15,040 nt of DNA from Deltaproteobacteria bacterium (GTDB lineage: Bacteria > Desulfobacterota > JADFXK01), in NCBI GenBank assembly GCA_015233285.1, contig JADFYA010000042.1, forward strand, positions 1 through 15,040. Direction: 5' to 3'. Below are positions 1-7,855 of this stretch, piece after piece. Under the pieces are notes generated by a model. That model was given only the letters and a program-made list of their open reading frames with translations. It had not been told where the DNA came from and searched no databases. Both the position numbers and the translations under genes were made by a program. Numbering within the stretch: the stretch's first letter is position 1; every line of letters starts with the position of its first letter.

Positions 1-2
1 CT

Positions 3-1100
3 GAAACAACAGCCGAAAAGCAGGCACAGCCTGCGCCCCCCAAAAATGACCCTGCCGACATGAACTCGGCCAGTAACCGGTTGTGGCAAATCAAAAGGGA
101 AAAGTTCGAACGACTCAAAAAGAAGCGGCAGAGTATCGCCCGCTGTGAAAAAGCATACACCAAATCCTTGAACCAGACCAGTCAGGTCATGAAGAGTATT
201 GCCGGGGGTAATATTAATGATCTTCCCAAAATTGTTAGTTTTATTTCCGAGATGTCGGAGTTGTTTCTTGAAGACAAGGACAGCACCCTCCACCTGATGA
301 CCCTGTCGGCCACTGAGGAAAGGGTATATTACCATTCACTCAACGTGGCGGTCCTGTCCATGATGTTAGGGAAGGAAACCGGACTTGACCGGGAACAAAT
401 GGAAGCCTTGGGGATCGGGGCCCTGTTCCACGATATCGGCAAGTCGCGGATCGAGAAAAAGATTCTGTTGAAAAAACCTCCCTTAACCAAGCCGGAAATG
501 ACTTTGCTCAGGATGCACCCCAAGCTAGGCGTAGAAATATTGGCCAAAGCAAAAGAGAGCCTTCCTCGGGCTGTCTTTGAGGTAATTTATCAGCATCATG
601 AATTCTGCGACGGGAAAGGCTATCCTGCAGGATTGGGGGCAAGTCAAATCAACTATCTGGCTAAGGCCATCACCATTATCGACACTTACGACAACTACTG
701 CAACCGGTCGGACCCCAAGGATTCCCTCACCCCTTACCAGGCCCTGTCAGTCATGTTTTCAAAACAAAAACACCTATTTGACGCCGCTCTGTTGGCCACT
801 TTTGTTCGTTGCCTGGGCGTGTTTCCGCCTGGAAGCATCGTGGCCCTCAACAACGGGGCCATCGGGATGGTTGTCTCGGTTAACCCTCAAGACGCCCTGC
901 ACCCCAGTGTCCTCGTGTATGACCCCGAAATCCCAAAAGATGAGGCCGTAATCATTGATCTCAAAGAAGAGCCTGAATTAAAAGTGGAGAAATCAGTCCG
1001 GCCGGCCCATTTACCGGAAGAAATCTACGAATACCTCAACCCCAGAACCAGAATAACTTATTACGTAGAATCCGGGAAAGACACCAAGGTGAAATCATAA
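3..1100 (+). CDS. HD-GYP domain protein, 5'-truncated by window edge
   Basis: Probable cytoplasmic cyclic-di-GMP phosphodiesterase of the HD-GYP class. The first in-frame ATG is at 60, but the frame is open to the window edge. The codons before 60 encode a Pro/Ala/Lys-rich linker resembling the linker of the full-length paralogue at 1283-2590, so the true start, with a DUF3391-like N-terminal domain, should lie upstream. Visible HD-GYP signatures are HSLNVAVLS, the metal-binding FHDIGK (about 426-443), MHPKLG, YQHHEFCDGKGYPAGL (about 588-635) and IDTYD. The HHE and GYP blocks match the active family consensus. The basic, Glu/Lys-rich stretch near 75-170 is probably helical. The gene ends in TAA and is followed by an intrinsic terminator, so it closes its transcription unit. 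Catalytic activity is inferred from motifs, and the regulatory target is unknown. Confidence 0.88.
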   Translation, partial: ETTAEKQAQPAPPKNDPADMNSASNRLWQIKREKFERLKKKRQSIARCEKAYTKSLNQTSQVMKSIAGGNINDLPKIVSFISEMSELFLEDKDSTLHLMTLSATEERVYYHSLNVAVLSMMLGKETGLDREQMEALGIGALFHDIGKSRIEKKILLKKPPLTKPEMTLLRMHPKLGVEILAKAKESLPRAVFEVIYQHHEFCDGKGYPAGLGASQINYLAKAITIIDTYDNYCNRSDPKDSLTPYQALSVMFSKQKHLFDAALLATFVRCLGVFPPGSIVALNNGAIGMVVSVNPQDALHPSVLVYDPEIPKDEAVIIDLKEEPELKVEKSVRPAHLPEEIYEYLNPRTRITYYVESGKDTKVKS

Positions 1101-1127
1101 AGCCACTGATGACGACTGCGGGTTACG

Positions 1128-1150
1128 AACCGGGAGAGCCGGTTTTTTTT
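1128..1150 (+). terminator. Rho-independent terminator after first HD-GYP gene
   Basis: AACCGG (1128-1133) pairs with CCGGTT (1139-1144) across a GAGAG loop. Counting the two T of the stem, eight T follow (1143-1150). It lies 28 bases after the stop of the upstream gene and separates it from the next HD-GYP gene, which therefore probably has its own promoter in 1151-1262. I see no convincing -35/-10 pair there. Confidence 0.8.
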
Positions 1151-1282
1151 GTTCGTTCTTGCGGAGAACTTCTATTTCTGATAAGAATATCTTAACTTGC
1201 TTCTCCATTACAGCCCCCCCGGTCCTTTATTCATCAACCGAGTCAAGCCTGGTGCGACTCATAAGGAGGTCTTTAAGAAACC

Positions 1283-2590
1283 ATGACTAACCCAAACGCT
1301 CCCGAATACGTTGTCTCGGTTGATCAACTCCGCGTCGGCGTCTTTATCCGGATAGAAGGTTTTTCGTGGTTTACTCACCCCTTCGTATTCAGGAGTTTTA
1401 AACTAAAAAGCCAGGAGCAAATACAGACTATTAAGGATCTGGGAATATCTCAGGTGATCTGTATTCCGGAGCGAAGCGATGTCCTGCCTTTACGCCCAGA
1501 AAAACAAGTTGATAAAGCGGCGGAACCGGCCAAACCCATGCCACCGAAGCAGACTACGGCCATTGATCGGTTATGGCAGATCAAACGGGAACGGGCGGCC
1601 CGGCTGAAGCAGAAAAAGGAACGCATCGTTAAATGCGAGCAACGGTATACCACGTCCTTAAAGCAGGTGGCAAGCATCATGAAGGGCATCGCCTCCGGAA
1701 GCTTTCAGGAGGTGCCCCAGGCTATCAATTTTGTCAAGGAATTATCAGAATTTTTCTTGGCCGATATGGAATCCACACTGCATCTGATGAATCTCACCGC
1801 GACTGAGGAGAGAGTTTATTTTCATTCTTTGAATGTAACGGTATTGTCCCTGATGTTGGGGCGGGAAGCAGGCCTCGGCCTGGAAGAAATGAACTTGCTT
1901 GGCATCGGCTCCCTGTTTCATGACATCGGCAAATCCAAAATCGAAAAGAAAATCCTGCTCAAAAGAACCGCACTGACTAAACCCGAAATGGCCATCTTGT
2001 TCATGCACCCCAAGTTCGGGATGGAGATTCTCCAGAAGCAGAAAAATGTTTTCCCCAAGGCGGTTTCAGACATTGTCTATCAACACCACGAACTGTGTAA
2101 CGGCAAAGGCTACCCCGAGAAGTTGACCGCGGAGCGAATCAGCCGCTTGACGAAGATTGTCAGCATTGTAAATACATACGACAACCACTGTAATAAGCTC
2201 GAAGCCCAGGAATCTCTAACGCCATACCAGGCTCTGTCCTTCATGTTCACCCAGCAAAAGCAATGGTTCGACTTGAATCTCTTGACGGTGTTTATCCGCT
2301 GCCTCGGTGTTTATCCGCCTGGAAGTATCGTGGCCCTGAACAATGGGGCGATCGGTTTGGTTATCTCAGTTAACGCCGTTGATCCCTTATATCCCAGTGT
2401 CCTGATTTATGATCCGGACATTCCAAAGGAAGAGGCCATTATCGTCGACCTTAAAGAAGAAACGGATCTAAAGGTCGAAAAATCGGTCCGGCCCGCCAAG
2501 TTACCGGAACAAATTTATAATTATCTCAGCCCCAGGCAGCGGATCACCTACTATGTTGATCCCACGGAACAAACCAAAAGGAAACCTTAA
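1283..2590 (+). CDS. DUF3391 / HD-GYP domain protein (putative c-di-GMP phosphodiesterase)
   Basis: A 435-residue soluble protein. Residues about 8-65 match the DUF3391 module often found before HD-GYP domains (VSVDQLRVGVFIRI, then a Trp/Pro/Phe region and a QVICIPE strand). A charged linker follows, and the HD-GYP domain covers roughly 165-345: HSLNVTVLS, HDIGK (H213, D214), MHPKFG, HH at 268-269, GKGYP at 274-278 and a late Asp in VNTYDN. The segment HHELCNGKGYP has Asn where the consensus, and the upstream paralogue, have Asp, so activity may be altered. The ATG is preceded by AAGGAGGT (1263-1270), a strong ribosome binding site that fixes this start. It is a tandem paralogue of the gene ending at 1100, similar along nearly the whole length, which indicates local duplication. 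The conserved C-terminal tail after the GYP domain is shared by both copies. Confidence 0.9.
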   Translation: MTNPNAPEYVVSVDQLRVGVFIRIEGFSWFTHPFVFRSFKLKSQEQIQTIKDLGISQVICIPERSDVLPLRPEKQVDKAAEPAKPMPPKQTTAIDRLWQIKRERAARLKQKKERIVKCEQRYTTSLKQVASIMKGIASGSFQEVPQAINFVKELSEFFLADMESTLHLMNLTATEERVYFHSLNVTVLSLMLGREAGLGLEEMNLLGIGSLFHDIGKSKIEKKILLKRTALTKPEMAILFMHPKFGMEILQKQKNVFPKAVSDIVYQHHELCNGKGYPEKLTAERISRLTKIVSIVNTYDNHCNKLEAQESLTPYQALSFMFTQQKQWFDLNLLTVFIRCLGVYPPGSIVALNNGAIGLVISVNAVDPLYPSVLIYDPDIPKEEAIIVDLKEETDLKVEKSVRPAKLPEQIYNYLSPRQRITYYVDPTEQTKRKP

Positions 2591-2598
2591 ACCCACCT

Positions 2599-2759
2599 GG
2601 TTGCAGGTTGCTCGTTGCTCGTTGCCGGTTGCTGATTATCTTCAACCACCCGCAAGAAGCAACGGCTTGCAAAAGCGTAATCGAGGTCATCCAGGGCGTC
2701 ATGACTATCCAGCAACGAGTAACCAGCAACGAGCAACCTGCAACAAGCAACAAGCAACC
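2599..2759. repeat. Heptanucleotide tandem repeats arranged as a large inverted repeat
   Basis: The left arm (2599-2633) is five 7-base units of the form NGTTGCN (ggttgca, ggttgct, cgttgct, cgttgcc, ggttgct). The right arm (2711-2759) is seven units of the complementary form AGCAACN with slight decay. The 20 bases at 2600-2619 are perfectly complementary to 2725-2744, and the pairing continues imperfectly, about 31 of 35 positions counted by hand, with a 75-base loop. The block fills most of the gap between the HD-GYP gene and lutB. It could end HD-GYP transcription, modulate lutB, or be a short dispersed repeat element. A seven-base period does not fit coding sequence, so the short frames crossing it are not genes. 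Confidence 0.8.
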
Positions 2760-2773
2760 AGAAGGGAGCGTGA

Positions 2774-4189
2774 ATGGTCCGCCGTTCCGCAGGTTTTGTC
2801 GAGAGATCAAAAATCGCGGTCCGCAATCAAGGCGTCACCGCCGCTGTGACCGGCGCCGTCAACAGACTTAGCGCGGGTCGAAAACTCGCCTGGGCGCAGA
2901 TGGACGATATCCAGGAGCTCCGTCTGGCGGCCAGAGAAAAAAAGGCGGAGGTCATCGCCCATCTCGACACTTACCTGGATACCTTGATCACCAAGATATC
3001 CAGCCGGGGCGGGTATGTTTTCCAGGCGCGGACCGTGGCCGACATGCAAGGCTACCTGGTCAATCTCATCCGGACCAAGGGTATCCGAACCGTGGTTAAG
3101 GGAAAATCCATGGTTTCGGAGGAAGCCCACCTGAATCTCGCCATGGAAGCCTACGGGGCCGAGGTTTTTGAGACTGATTTAGGAGAATACATTGTCCAAC
3201 TGGCTGGGGAAACACCTTCTCATATCCTCGGTCCGGCTATGCACAAGACCAAAGAGGATATCGCGGATCTCTTCAGCCAAAAGCTCGGCGGCCCAACCCT
3301 ATCCACCCCGGAAGAGCTGACGGCCCTGGCCAGGGAGACGTTGCGGCGGAAATTCTTGACGGCCGGCCTGGGCCTGACCGGAGTTAATTTGGCCGTGGCC
3401 GAGACCGGGACCATTGTCTTATTGGAAAATGAAGGCAACATCAGAATGTCCACGACCCTCCCTCGGATTCATGTGGCCGTCATGGGTCTGGAAAAAATCG
3501 TTCCATCATTTGCCGACCTGGCCGTCTTCTTGAAGCTGCTGCCCCGAACCGCCACCGGTCAAAAGATGCCGTCCTATGTTTCTTTTATTAACGGCCCCTG
3601 GCCGATGCCGCCCGGTGAAGGGCCGGAAGAATTTCATCTGATCATCCTGGACAACGGCCGTCGCCGGATCGCGGCTGACCCGGACTTGCGCTCGGCATTA
3701 TCCTGCATCAGGTGCGGCGCCTGTCTCAATGTCTGCCCGGTATTCCGGCGCCTGGGCGGGGGGCATCCCTATGGATTTACATATAGCGGTCCCATCGGGG
3801 CAATTTTGGCGCCGCTGATGTCCGACCTGCCGGATGCCGCCCATCTGCCGTTTGCCTCCACTCTTTGCGGAGCCTGCCGCGATGCCTGCCCCGTAATGAT
3901 TGACCATCCCAGTCTTCTGCTGAAATTAAGATACCGAATCGCCAGCCAAAAAAATCCTTCATCCCCTCGCCTCCTGACCGAGAAGCTGCTGGTTCAAGCC
4001 GCCGGTCGGGTCAAAAGACACCTGGGTCTTTATCAGGCTGCCATTAGGGTAGCCAGACTCACTCGAATGTTGGGGATAGATTCAAACGGGCTGGTAACCA
4101 GGGCCGGACTGGTTTTCCGGCCACCGGCGCCTCGGACCTACCGTGAAATGAAGCGTCACCTCAACTCCAAGCGAAAAAAGAATTCATGA
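2774..4189 (+). CDS. lutB: LutB-like iron-sulfur protein (L-lactate utilization family)
   Basis: A 471-residue member of the LutB (YkgF) family, whose known role is in the LutABC complex oxidising L-lactate to pyruvate. The LUD (DUF162) domain occupies about residues 60-300 (VKGKSMVSEEAHLN, GVNLAVAETGTIVLLENEGN, PRIHVAVMGLEKIVP, SFINGP). A ferredoxin-like part follows with two [4Fe-4S] motifs: C311-x2-C314-x2-C317-x3-C321-P and C365-x2-C368-x3-C372-P. The C-terminal tail is basic and probably helical, as in the family. The ATG is preceded by GAAGGGAG (2761-2768). The stop overlaps the start of lutC by ATGA, so the two are translationally coupled. No LutA and no lactate dehydrogenase or permease is adjacent, so the physiological substrate (lactate or another 2-hydroxy acid) is not proved. 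Confidence 0.88.
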   Translation: MVRRSAGFVERSKIAVRNQGVTAAVTGAVNRLSAGRKLAWAQMDDIQELRLAAREKKAEVIAHLDTYLDTLITKISSRGGYVFQARTVADMQGYLVNLIRTKGIRTVVKGKSMVSEEAHLNLAMEAYGAEVFETDLGEYIVQLAGETPSHILGPAMHKTKEDIADLFSQKLGGPTLSTPEELTALARETLRRKFLTAGLGLTGVNLAVAETGTIVLLENEGNIRMSTTLPRIHVAVMGLEKIVPSFADLAVFLKLLPRTATGQKMPSYVSFINGPWPMPPGEGPEEFHLIILDNGRRRIAADPDLRSALSCIRCGACLNVCPVFRRLGGGHPYGFTYSGPIGAILAPLMSDLPDAAHLPFASTLCGACRDACPVMIDHPSLLLKLRYRIASQKNPSSPRLLTEKLLVQAAGRVKRHLGLYQAAIRVARLTRMLGIDSNGLVTRAGLVFRPPAPRTYREMKRHLNSKRKKNS

Positions 4190-4788
4190 TCCCTTCCGAC
4201 CTGATCACCATGTTCAAACAGCAATGGCTTTCCGTGGGCGGTAATTTCCATCAAGCCGCAGACCCTTTGACGGCCCGGGAAATTCTAATCAACCTGGGTC
4301 GGCAATGTCACCCACGGCCGGCCGCGGTAGAGGACCGACCCTTAATCAGACAACTTAGGGTGAACGAGACGTTGGCGGAACTGGGAATTGAGGTGCTTTC
4401 GCCTTCCGGGGCATGGGGACCGCACCCTGAGATCTTACCTGGTGCCGAGGAACGGCGCGGCCTGGCTGAAGCCGGCCTGGGGATTACCGTAGCTGATTAC
4501 GCTCTGGCTGACTCAGGGACACTGGTCATCTTGGCCGGACCGGAAACCCGGCGGTCTTTTTCATTATTGCCCCCGGTTCATCTGGCCCTGGTTCCGGCGG
4601 CAAACATTTTGCCGGATTTAGATGCCTTATTTAAGTTGTTGGGGCAAAATCAGGGACCGGTCAATCAGATGGGCCAGGTCATGACATTCATCACCGGGCC
4701 GAGCAAGACCGGGGACATCGAGTTCAACCTGGTCATGGGTGTGCACGGACCAGGCCGGACAGAGGTCATCGTCACCACCTGGACCTGA
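4186..4788 (+). CDS. lutC: LutC-like LUD domain protein
   Basis: A 200-residue protein of the LutC/YkgG family (LUD, DUF162), the small partner of LutB. It carries the family signatures LGITVADYALADSGTLV in the middle, PPVHLALVPAANILPDL, and near the C-terminus ITGPSKTGDIEFNLVMGVHG, the most diagnostic block. It has no cysteine cluster, as expected. The start codon overlaps the lutB stop (ATGA at 4186-4189), so expression is coupled. Its length is near the usual family size of 200-240. Together the pair suggests oxidation of lactate or a related hydroxy acid. The third subunit, LutA, contains CCG domains like those of HdrB. An HdrB gene lies on the opposite strand of this window, but direct partnership is only a possibility. 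Confidence 0.88.
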   Translation: MIPSDLITMFKQQWLSVGGNFHQAADPLTAREILINLGRQCHPRPAAVEDRPLIRQLRVNETLAELGIEVLSPSGAWGPHPEILPGAEERRGLAEAGLGITVADYALADSGTLVILAGPETRRSFSLLPPVHLALVPAANILPDLDALFKLLGQNQGPVNQMGQVMTFITGPSKTGDIEFNLVMGVHGPGRTEVIVTTWT

Positions 4789-4884
4789 CGCAGCCGGGTT
4801 GCGGGTCAAGGTGTCCTTCTAATCACGGATAATTGTGCAACCCCAGGGGCCGACAACAAAACCCATAGAAACGGGATTCAGACC

Positions 4885-5646
4885 ATGACCGATCAACCGC
4901 CGGATAATAACCGGACCTACTACCACGCTTATGAAGAGCGCTATATCGCGGTGTACCGCACCGGCGCCCAGTTTTGGAATCCCCATGAGCCCAGTTCAGC
5001 TTTGGCCGAGTTTCTCGATGCCTATAATTATTCGAATCAGAATGTGCTGGAACTGGGATGCGGCGAAGGCTTCGAATCATTCTATCTGGCCTCCCGCGGG
5101 TTAAACGTCACGGCCGTGGACATCTCCCCCACCGTCATCGAAAAGTGCCGGGCTTTGGCCTTGGAAAGAGGCGTCGATATCAATTTTCAAGTCGGCGACA
5201 TGACCCAGCTTGATGCACTTGCGGGAGAATCCTTTGAGTTAGTGGTCAATGTCGGTTCCTACCATATGCTGCATCAATATGAGCATCGAGAGCGTTGCCT
5301 GCAGGAGATAAACCGGCTATTAGTCCCTGGCGGCCGACTGTTTTTCCAAAACGGCCTCAACCTGAAAGAAGCGGCCGTCTATTTTCCGGAAGACAGTGAA
5401 AGAATCAAAGCTTTTAAGGAACTGCGGCGGAATTACCGGCCGGGGCAACCAGCCCCTCGCCGGGTCGTAATCAACGGCCGGGAAGAAACTATTTCTCTGC
5501 CGGTCAGTCCCAAGACCTGGTTCGCCCGCCTCGATGAATATACGGCTGAAATAGAAGCGGCGGGGTTTCAGGTGGAGCAGGCCCTTCGGACCAATCGGGA
5601 CCGGATCAACATCGGCTGGGAAGCGGTGGTTGTGGCCGGGAAATGA
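4885..5646 (+). CDS. Class I SAM-dependent methyltransferase
   Basis: A 253-residue soluble protein with a Rossmann-type methyltransferase fold. Motif I is VLELGCGEG at residues 54-62, motif II ends in the acidic VTAVDIS, followed by NFQVGDMTQLD, then FELVVNVGSYHML, and LVPGGRLFFQNGLN as the post-motif strand. The substrate cannot be told from sequence. The N-terminal YYHAYEERYIAVYRTGAQFW resembles small-molecule methyltransferases of the Methyltransf_11/25 type rather than RNA or DNA enzymes. The ATG at 4885 lacks a strong ribosome binding site. A 96-base gap separates it from lutC, with no clear terminator and only a GATAAT at 4828-4833 as a weak promoter hint, so it may be co-transcribed with lutBC or independent. 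Confidence 0.82.
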   Translation: MTDQPPDNNRTYYHAYEERYIAVYRTGAQFWNPHEPSSALAEFLDAYNYSNQNVLELGCGEGFESFYLASRGLNVTAVDISPTVIEKCRALALERGVDINFQVGDMTQLDALAGESFELVVNVGSYHMLHQYEHRERCLQEINRLLVPGGRLFFQNGLNLKEAAVYFPEDSERIKAFKELRRNYRPGQPAPRRVVINGREETISLPVSPKTWFARLDEYTAEIEAAGFQVEQALRTNRDRINIGWEAVVVAGK

Positions 5647-5863
5647 ACTGGTACGGGTCGGAATAAAAAGCACAACCTAAACAGGCCCATTTCCGCGGCC
5701 TAAAAACCAATGATCAGCACTTTTCCATTCCAAACGGATGTGAGGCCCCCGATCATATTCGAAGATGGTCAGGCCGTGCTTTATCACCAGTATTGCCACC
5801 TTGCCTTTGGCAGCCTGAACAGGGCCGTCAATCCCTCCCCAAACATCGTTCGTGATTTTTGGT
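5647..5863. other. Intergenic region without a supported gene
   Basis: This stretch lies between the methyltransferase stop and the transposase remnants. Neither strand has an ORF with a recognisable family. A plus-strand ATG frame from 5710 runs antisense into the ISL3 remnant and looks like chance. A minus-strand frame without a start is open from about 5870 to 5680 but matches nothing I recognise. A short stem AGGCC (5683-5687) / GGCCT (5697-5701) has no T-run on the plus strand, so it is not a convincing terminator. Confidence 0.5.
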
Positions 5864-6145
5864 TCATCCGGCTAAAGCGTACTTGGCCTCGTGAACGGCC
5901 ATGATTTTTAGTTTGAAAAATTCGGTGTCCCTGTAACCGTAGGCTTGTCGCTTCATGGTTTTTATTTTGTTGTTTGTCCCTTCCAATGGTCCTGTGGAGA
6001 TAGGGTGGTCATAGTAGGCCAATAGGCCAAAACGGTGGGCGCCCAGAGTTTGAGCGAATTTCTTGAACAGTTGGATGTCGGTGGAGCTAGCCCGATCGAT
6101 CCAATCATTCAAAAAGGATTCGGCATTGGACTCAGAAGCTTCTGC
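5864..6145 (-). pseudogene. ISL3-family transposase, C-terminal remnant
   Basis: The last 90 or so residues of an ISL3 (IS204/IS1001/IS1096/IS1165) transposase. The diagnostic end of the catalytic domain is present: SFLNDWIDRASS, FAQTLGAHRFG, YYDHPISTGPLEGTNNKIK, MKRQAYGYRD and EFFKLKIMAVHEAKYALAG before a TGA stop. Homology starts right after an in-frame TGA (fwd 6146-6148), so all of the N-terminal zinc-finger and helix-turn-helix regions and the first catalytic acids are missing. The only possible starts are internal codons such as TTG at 6112, and no ribosome binding site supports them. A typical ISL3 transposase has about 400 or more residues, so this is a dead fragment. No inverted repeats of a complete element were found around it. 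Confidence 0.85.
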
Positions 6146-6286
6146 TCATGACCTGGGTGTCCTTTCTGACCGCCCTGTTTTCGACCGCTCTTTCGGATAG
6201 CCCTTTTGGGCTTCTGATAAGGGTTGTCAGTTGAGGAAGGGTTGCTGGAATTCGTTGAGTCCTGGTTCAGTTTAGCGGTCAGCTTC
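6118..6286 (-). pseudogene. IS66-family transposase, N-terminal remnant
   Basis: Translating the minus strand immediately after the histidine-kinase stop gives a frame reading KLTAKLNQDSTNSSNPSS, then KSGRKQGGQKGHPGHEQKLL and SPMPNP before a stop (TGA, fwd 6109-6111). This is the hallmark N-terminal region of IS66 transposases (leucine-rich coiled start, then NSSNPSS, then a GGQxGHxGH block before the zinc finger). No start codon in a sensible context is visible, and everything C-terminal of the GHPGH block is missing. It runs into the ISL3 remnant in a different frame near 6120-6145. The identification rests on characteristic motifs only, and the fragment is about 55 residues. Confidence 0.72.
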
Positions 6287-7855
6287 CTAAGACCAAAGTG
6301 GATTTTGTTTTGACGGCAGTTTTATTTTGAAAACGGTGCCTTTGTTGACGCTGGTTTGGACCTCGACAGCTCCCCGATGGCGATCCACAATTCCATACAC
6401 CACAGATAAACCTAACCCTAAGCCCTTCCCTTCCGTTTTTGTAGTGAAAAAAGGTTCAAAAATGTGGTCTAAGTCTTCTTTGGCGATGCCGCAACCAGTG
6501 TCGGAGACCTTAATCAATACTGTCTGGTCAACCGGTTGGACGTCGCTTTCCAGGGTTAACCTCCCACCTTGGGGCATCGAGTCCAGGGCGTTTAAAATTA
6601 GATTAATAACCGTTTGCTGAAGCTGATTATCGTCCCCCCAGACGAGAGGTGGAGTTGGATGAAATTTAGTAATCAATTCAACGTTGGAAAGCTGCAAGTT
6701 ATGCTGACTCATTATCACACATTTTTCCAGGACGTCGTTAATTTTGACGCAGCGAAACTCTGATAGCGGTTTCCTGGAAAAGGCCAATAAGTTACTAACA
6801 ATCTTAGAACAGCGGTTGGTTTCGCTTTCCATCAACTCGAGATAGTTTTTAAATTTTTGCTGGTGGAGGCCGTCAATCGGACCCTGAGCGGTGATCTTTT
6901 TCATCAAACGTATATAGTTCAGGGTTCCGGTTAAAGGATTGTTGATCTCATGAACCATGCTGGCGGCCAGCCTCCCCAGCGAGATCATTTTATCCTGATG
7001 CAACAGCCTGGTTTGGTCCGCGAATTCTTGTTCCAGTTTGCGTAGTTGCCACAGATCCTTAAAGAAACCAACCAATCCAATCTCCAGCTCCCCTTCGGTC
7101 AAAACAGCCCCGGAAAATTGGACCGGCACTTGGGCCCCGGCCTGATTGATCAAATGAGTTTCGTAAAGGTACACCCGATTTGGCCCCCCCAGTCCGGGGG
7201 AAAGCAGCTTATGCATCATATCTTGATAATCGGCCGGAGCGAAAAAATCTTTCAGACTCTTTTGATGAATCACGTCCTTCTTATGATATCCCAACATTAG
7301 CTCTGAGGAGCGATTGAAGATGATAACCTTTCCGCCGGGATCACATCCGATAATGCCGTCTATGGAGCTTTCAATCAGGTTGTCTTGAAATTTGCTGATC
7401 TTGGCCAATTCTTCAGCCGTGTCAAGCCAACGTTTTTCCAACAACTCCGTATATTCATGCAGTTTCCGATTCCGGATTAGTCTCTCCTGGGCCCGCTTAA
7501 GGGCGACTTCGAGAGCCATATCGCTCACCGGTTTCATTATGAAATCGGAAGCACCTAATTGCAGGGCCTGAATGGCCGTGTCAATTTCCACATGAGCCGT
7601 GATGACGATGACTTCTTTGTCTGAATCCAACGATTTGATCTGCTGGAGCACCGCAATTCCGTCCAGGCCGGGCATTTTCAGGTCAGTGAGGACAATATCC
7701 GGCCTGACCGCAAGGAACACTTCCAGCCCGGCTTCCCCGTTGGGCGCCTCCCAGACCTGATACCCGGCGTCGCGCAAGGTAATGGACAACACTTTGCGGA
7801 TCGAGTCATCGTCGTCAATTAACAGGACTTTCCATTCTGAGACCGCGTATGTCAT
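6287..7855 (-). CDS. Hybrid sensor histidine kinase: REC - PAS - HisKA - HATPase
   Basis: A 522-residue soluble kinase with no membrane segment. Residues about 8-120 form a receiver domain with acidic pocket D14-D17, phospho-acceptor D58 (LTDLKMPG) and K108 (MKP). A coiled linker follows (about 120-156), then a PAS domain at about 157-270 (SSIDGIIGCDPGGKVIIFNRSSE). The HisKA helix has H302 in MVHEINNPLTG, and the HATPase has an N-box around N422 (NLILNALD), G1 DTGCGI from D452, an F-box FEPFFTTK and a GLGLGLSVVYGI lid. It is the last gene of the minus-strand hdr operon. Its ATG overlaps the stop of the preceding short ORF (ATGA, 7852-7855) and has no clear ribosome binding site, so translation may be coupled. 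The PAS domain could sense redox or a ligand. No DNA-binding response regulator is nearby. The only other receiver domain here is inside HdrA, a plausible partner by inference. Confidence 0.9.
   Translation of the reverse strand: MTYAVSEWKVLLIDDDDSIRKVLSITLRDAGYQVWEAPNGEAGLEVFLAVRPDIVLTDLKMPGLDGIAVLQQIKSLDSDKEVIVITAHVEIDTAIQALQLGASDFIMKPVSDMALEVALKRAQERLIRNRKLHEYTELLEKRWLDTAEELAKISKFQDNLIESSIDGIIGCDPGGKVIIFNRSSELMLGYHKKDVIHQKSLKDFFAPADYQDMMHKLLSPGLGGPNRVYLYETHLINQAGAQVPVQFSGAVLTEGELEIGLVGFFKDLWQLRKLEQEFADQTRLLHQDKMISLGRLAASMVHEINNPLTGTLNYIRLMKKITAQGPIDGLHQQKFKNYLELMESETNRCSKIVSNLLAFSRKPLSEFRCVKINDVLEKCVIMSQHNLQLSNVELITKFHPTPPLVWGDDNQLQQTVINLILNALDSMPQGGRLTLESDVQPVDQTVLIKVSDTGCGIAKEDLDHIFEPFFTTKTEGKGLGLGLSVVYGIVDRHRGAVEVQTSVNKGTVFKIKLPSKQNPLWS

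Noticed and set aside
598..951. A 117-codon plus-strand frame inside the first HD-GYP gene
   Set aside because: It overlaps the HD-GYP frame, which contains all family motifs; the alternative translation is Ser/Thr/Pro-rich and matches nothing.
2599..2759. Possible CRISPR array
   Set aside because: The units are seven bases in direct tandem with no spacers and occur in two opposite orientations, so this is a heptanucleotide repeat cluster and not a CRISPR.
5710..5904. A 64-codon plus-strand ORF between the methyltransferase and the transposase remnants
   Set aside because: It has no ribosome binding site and no recognisable motif, and it runs antisense into the ISL3 remnant; kept only as part of a non-coding interval.
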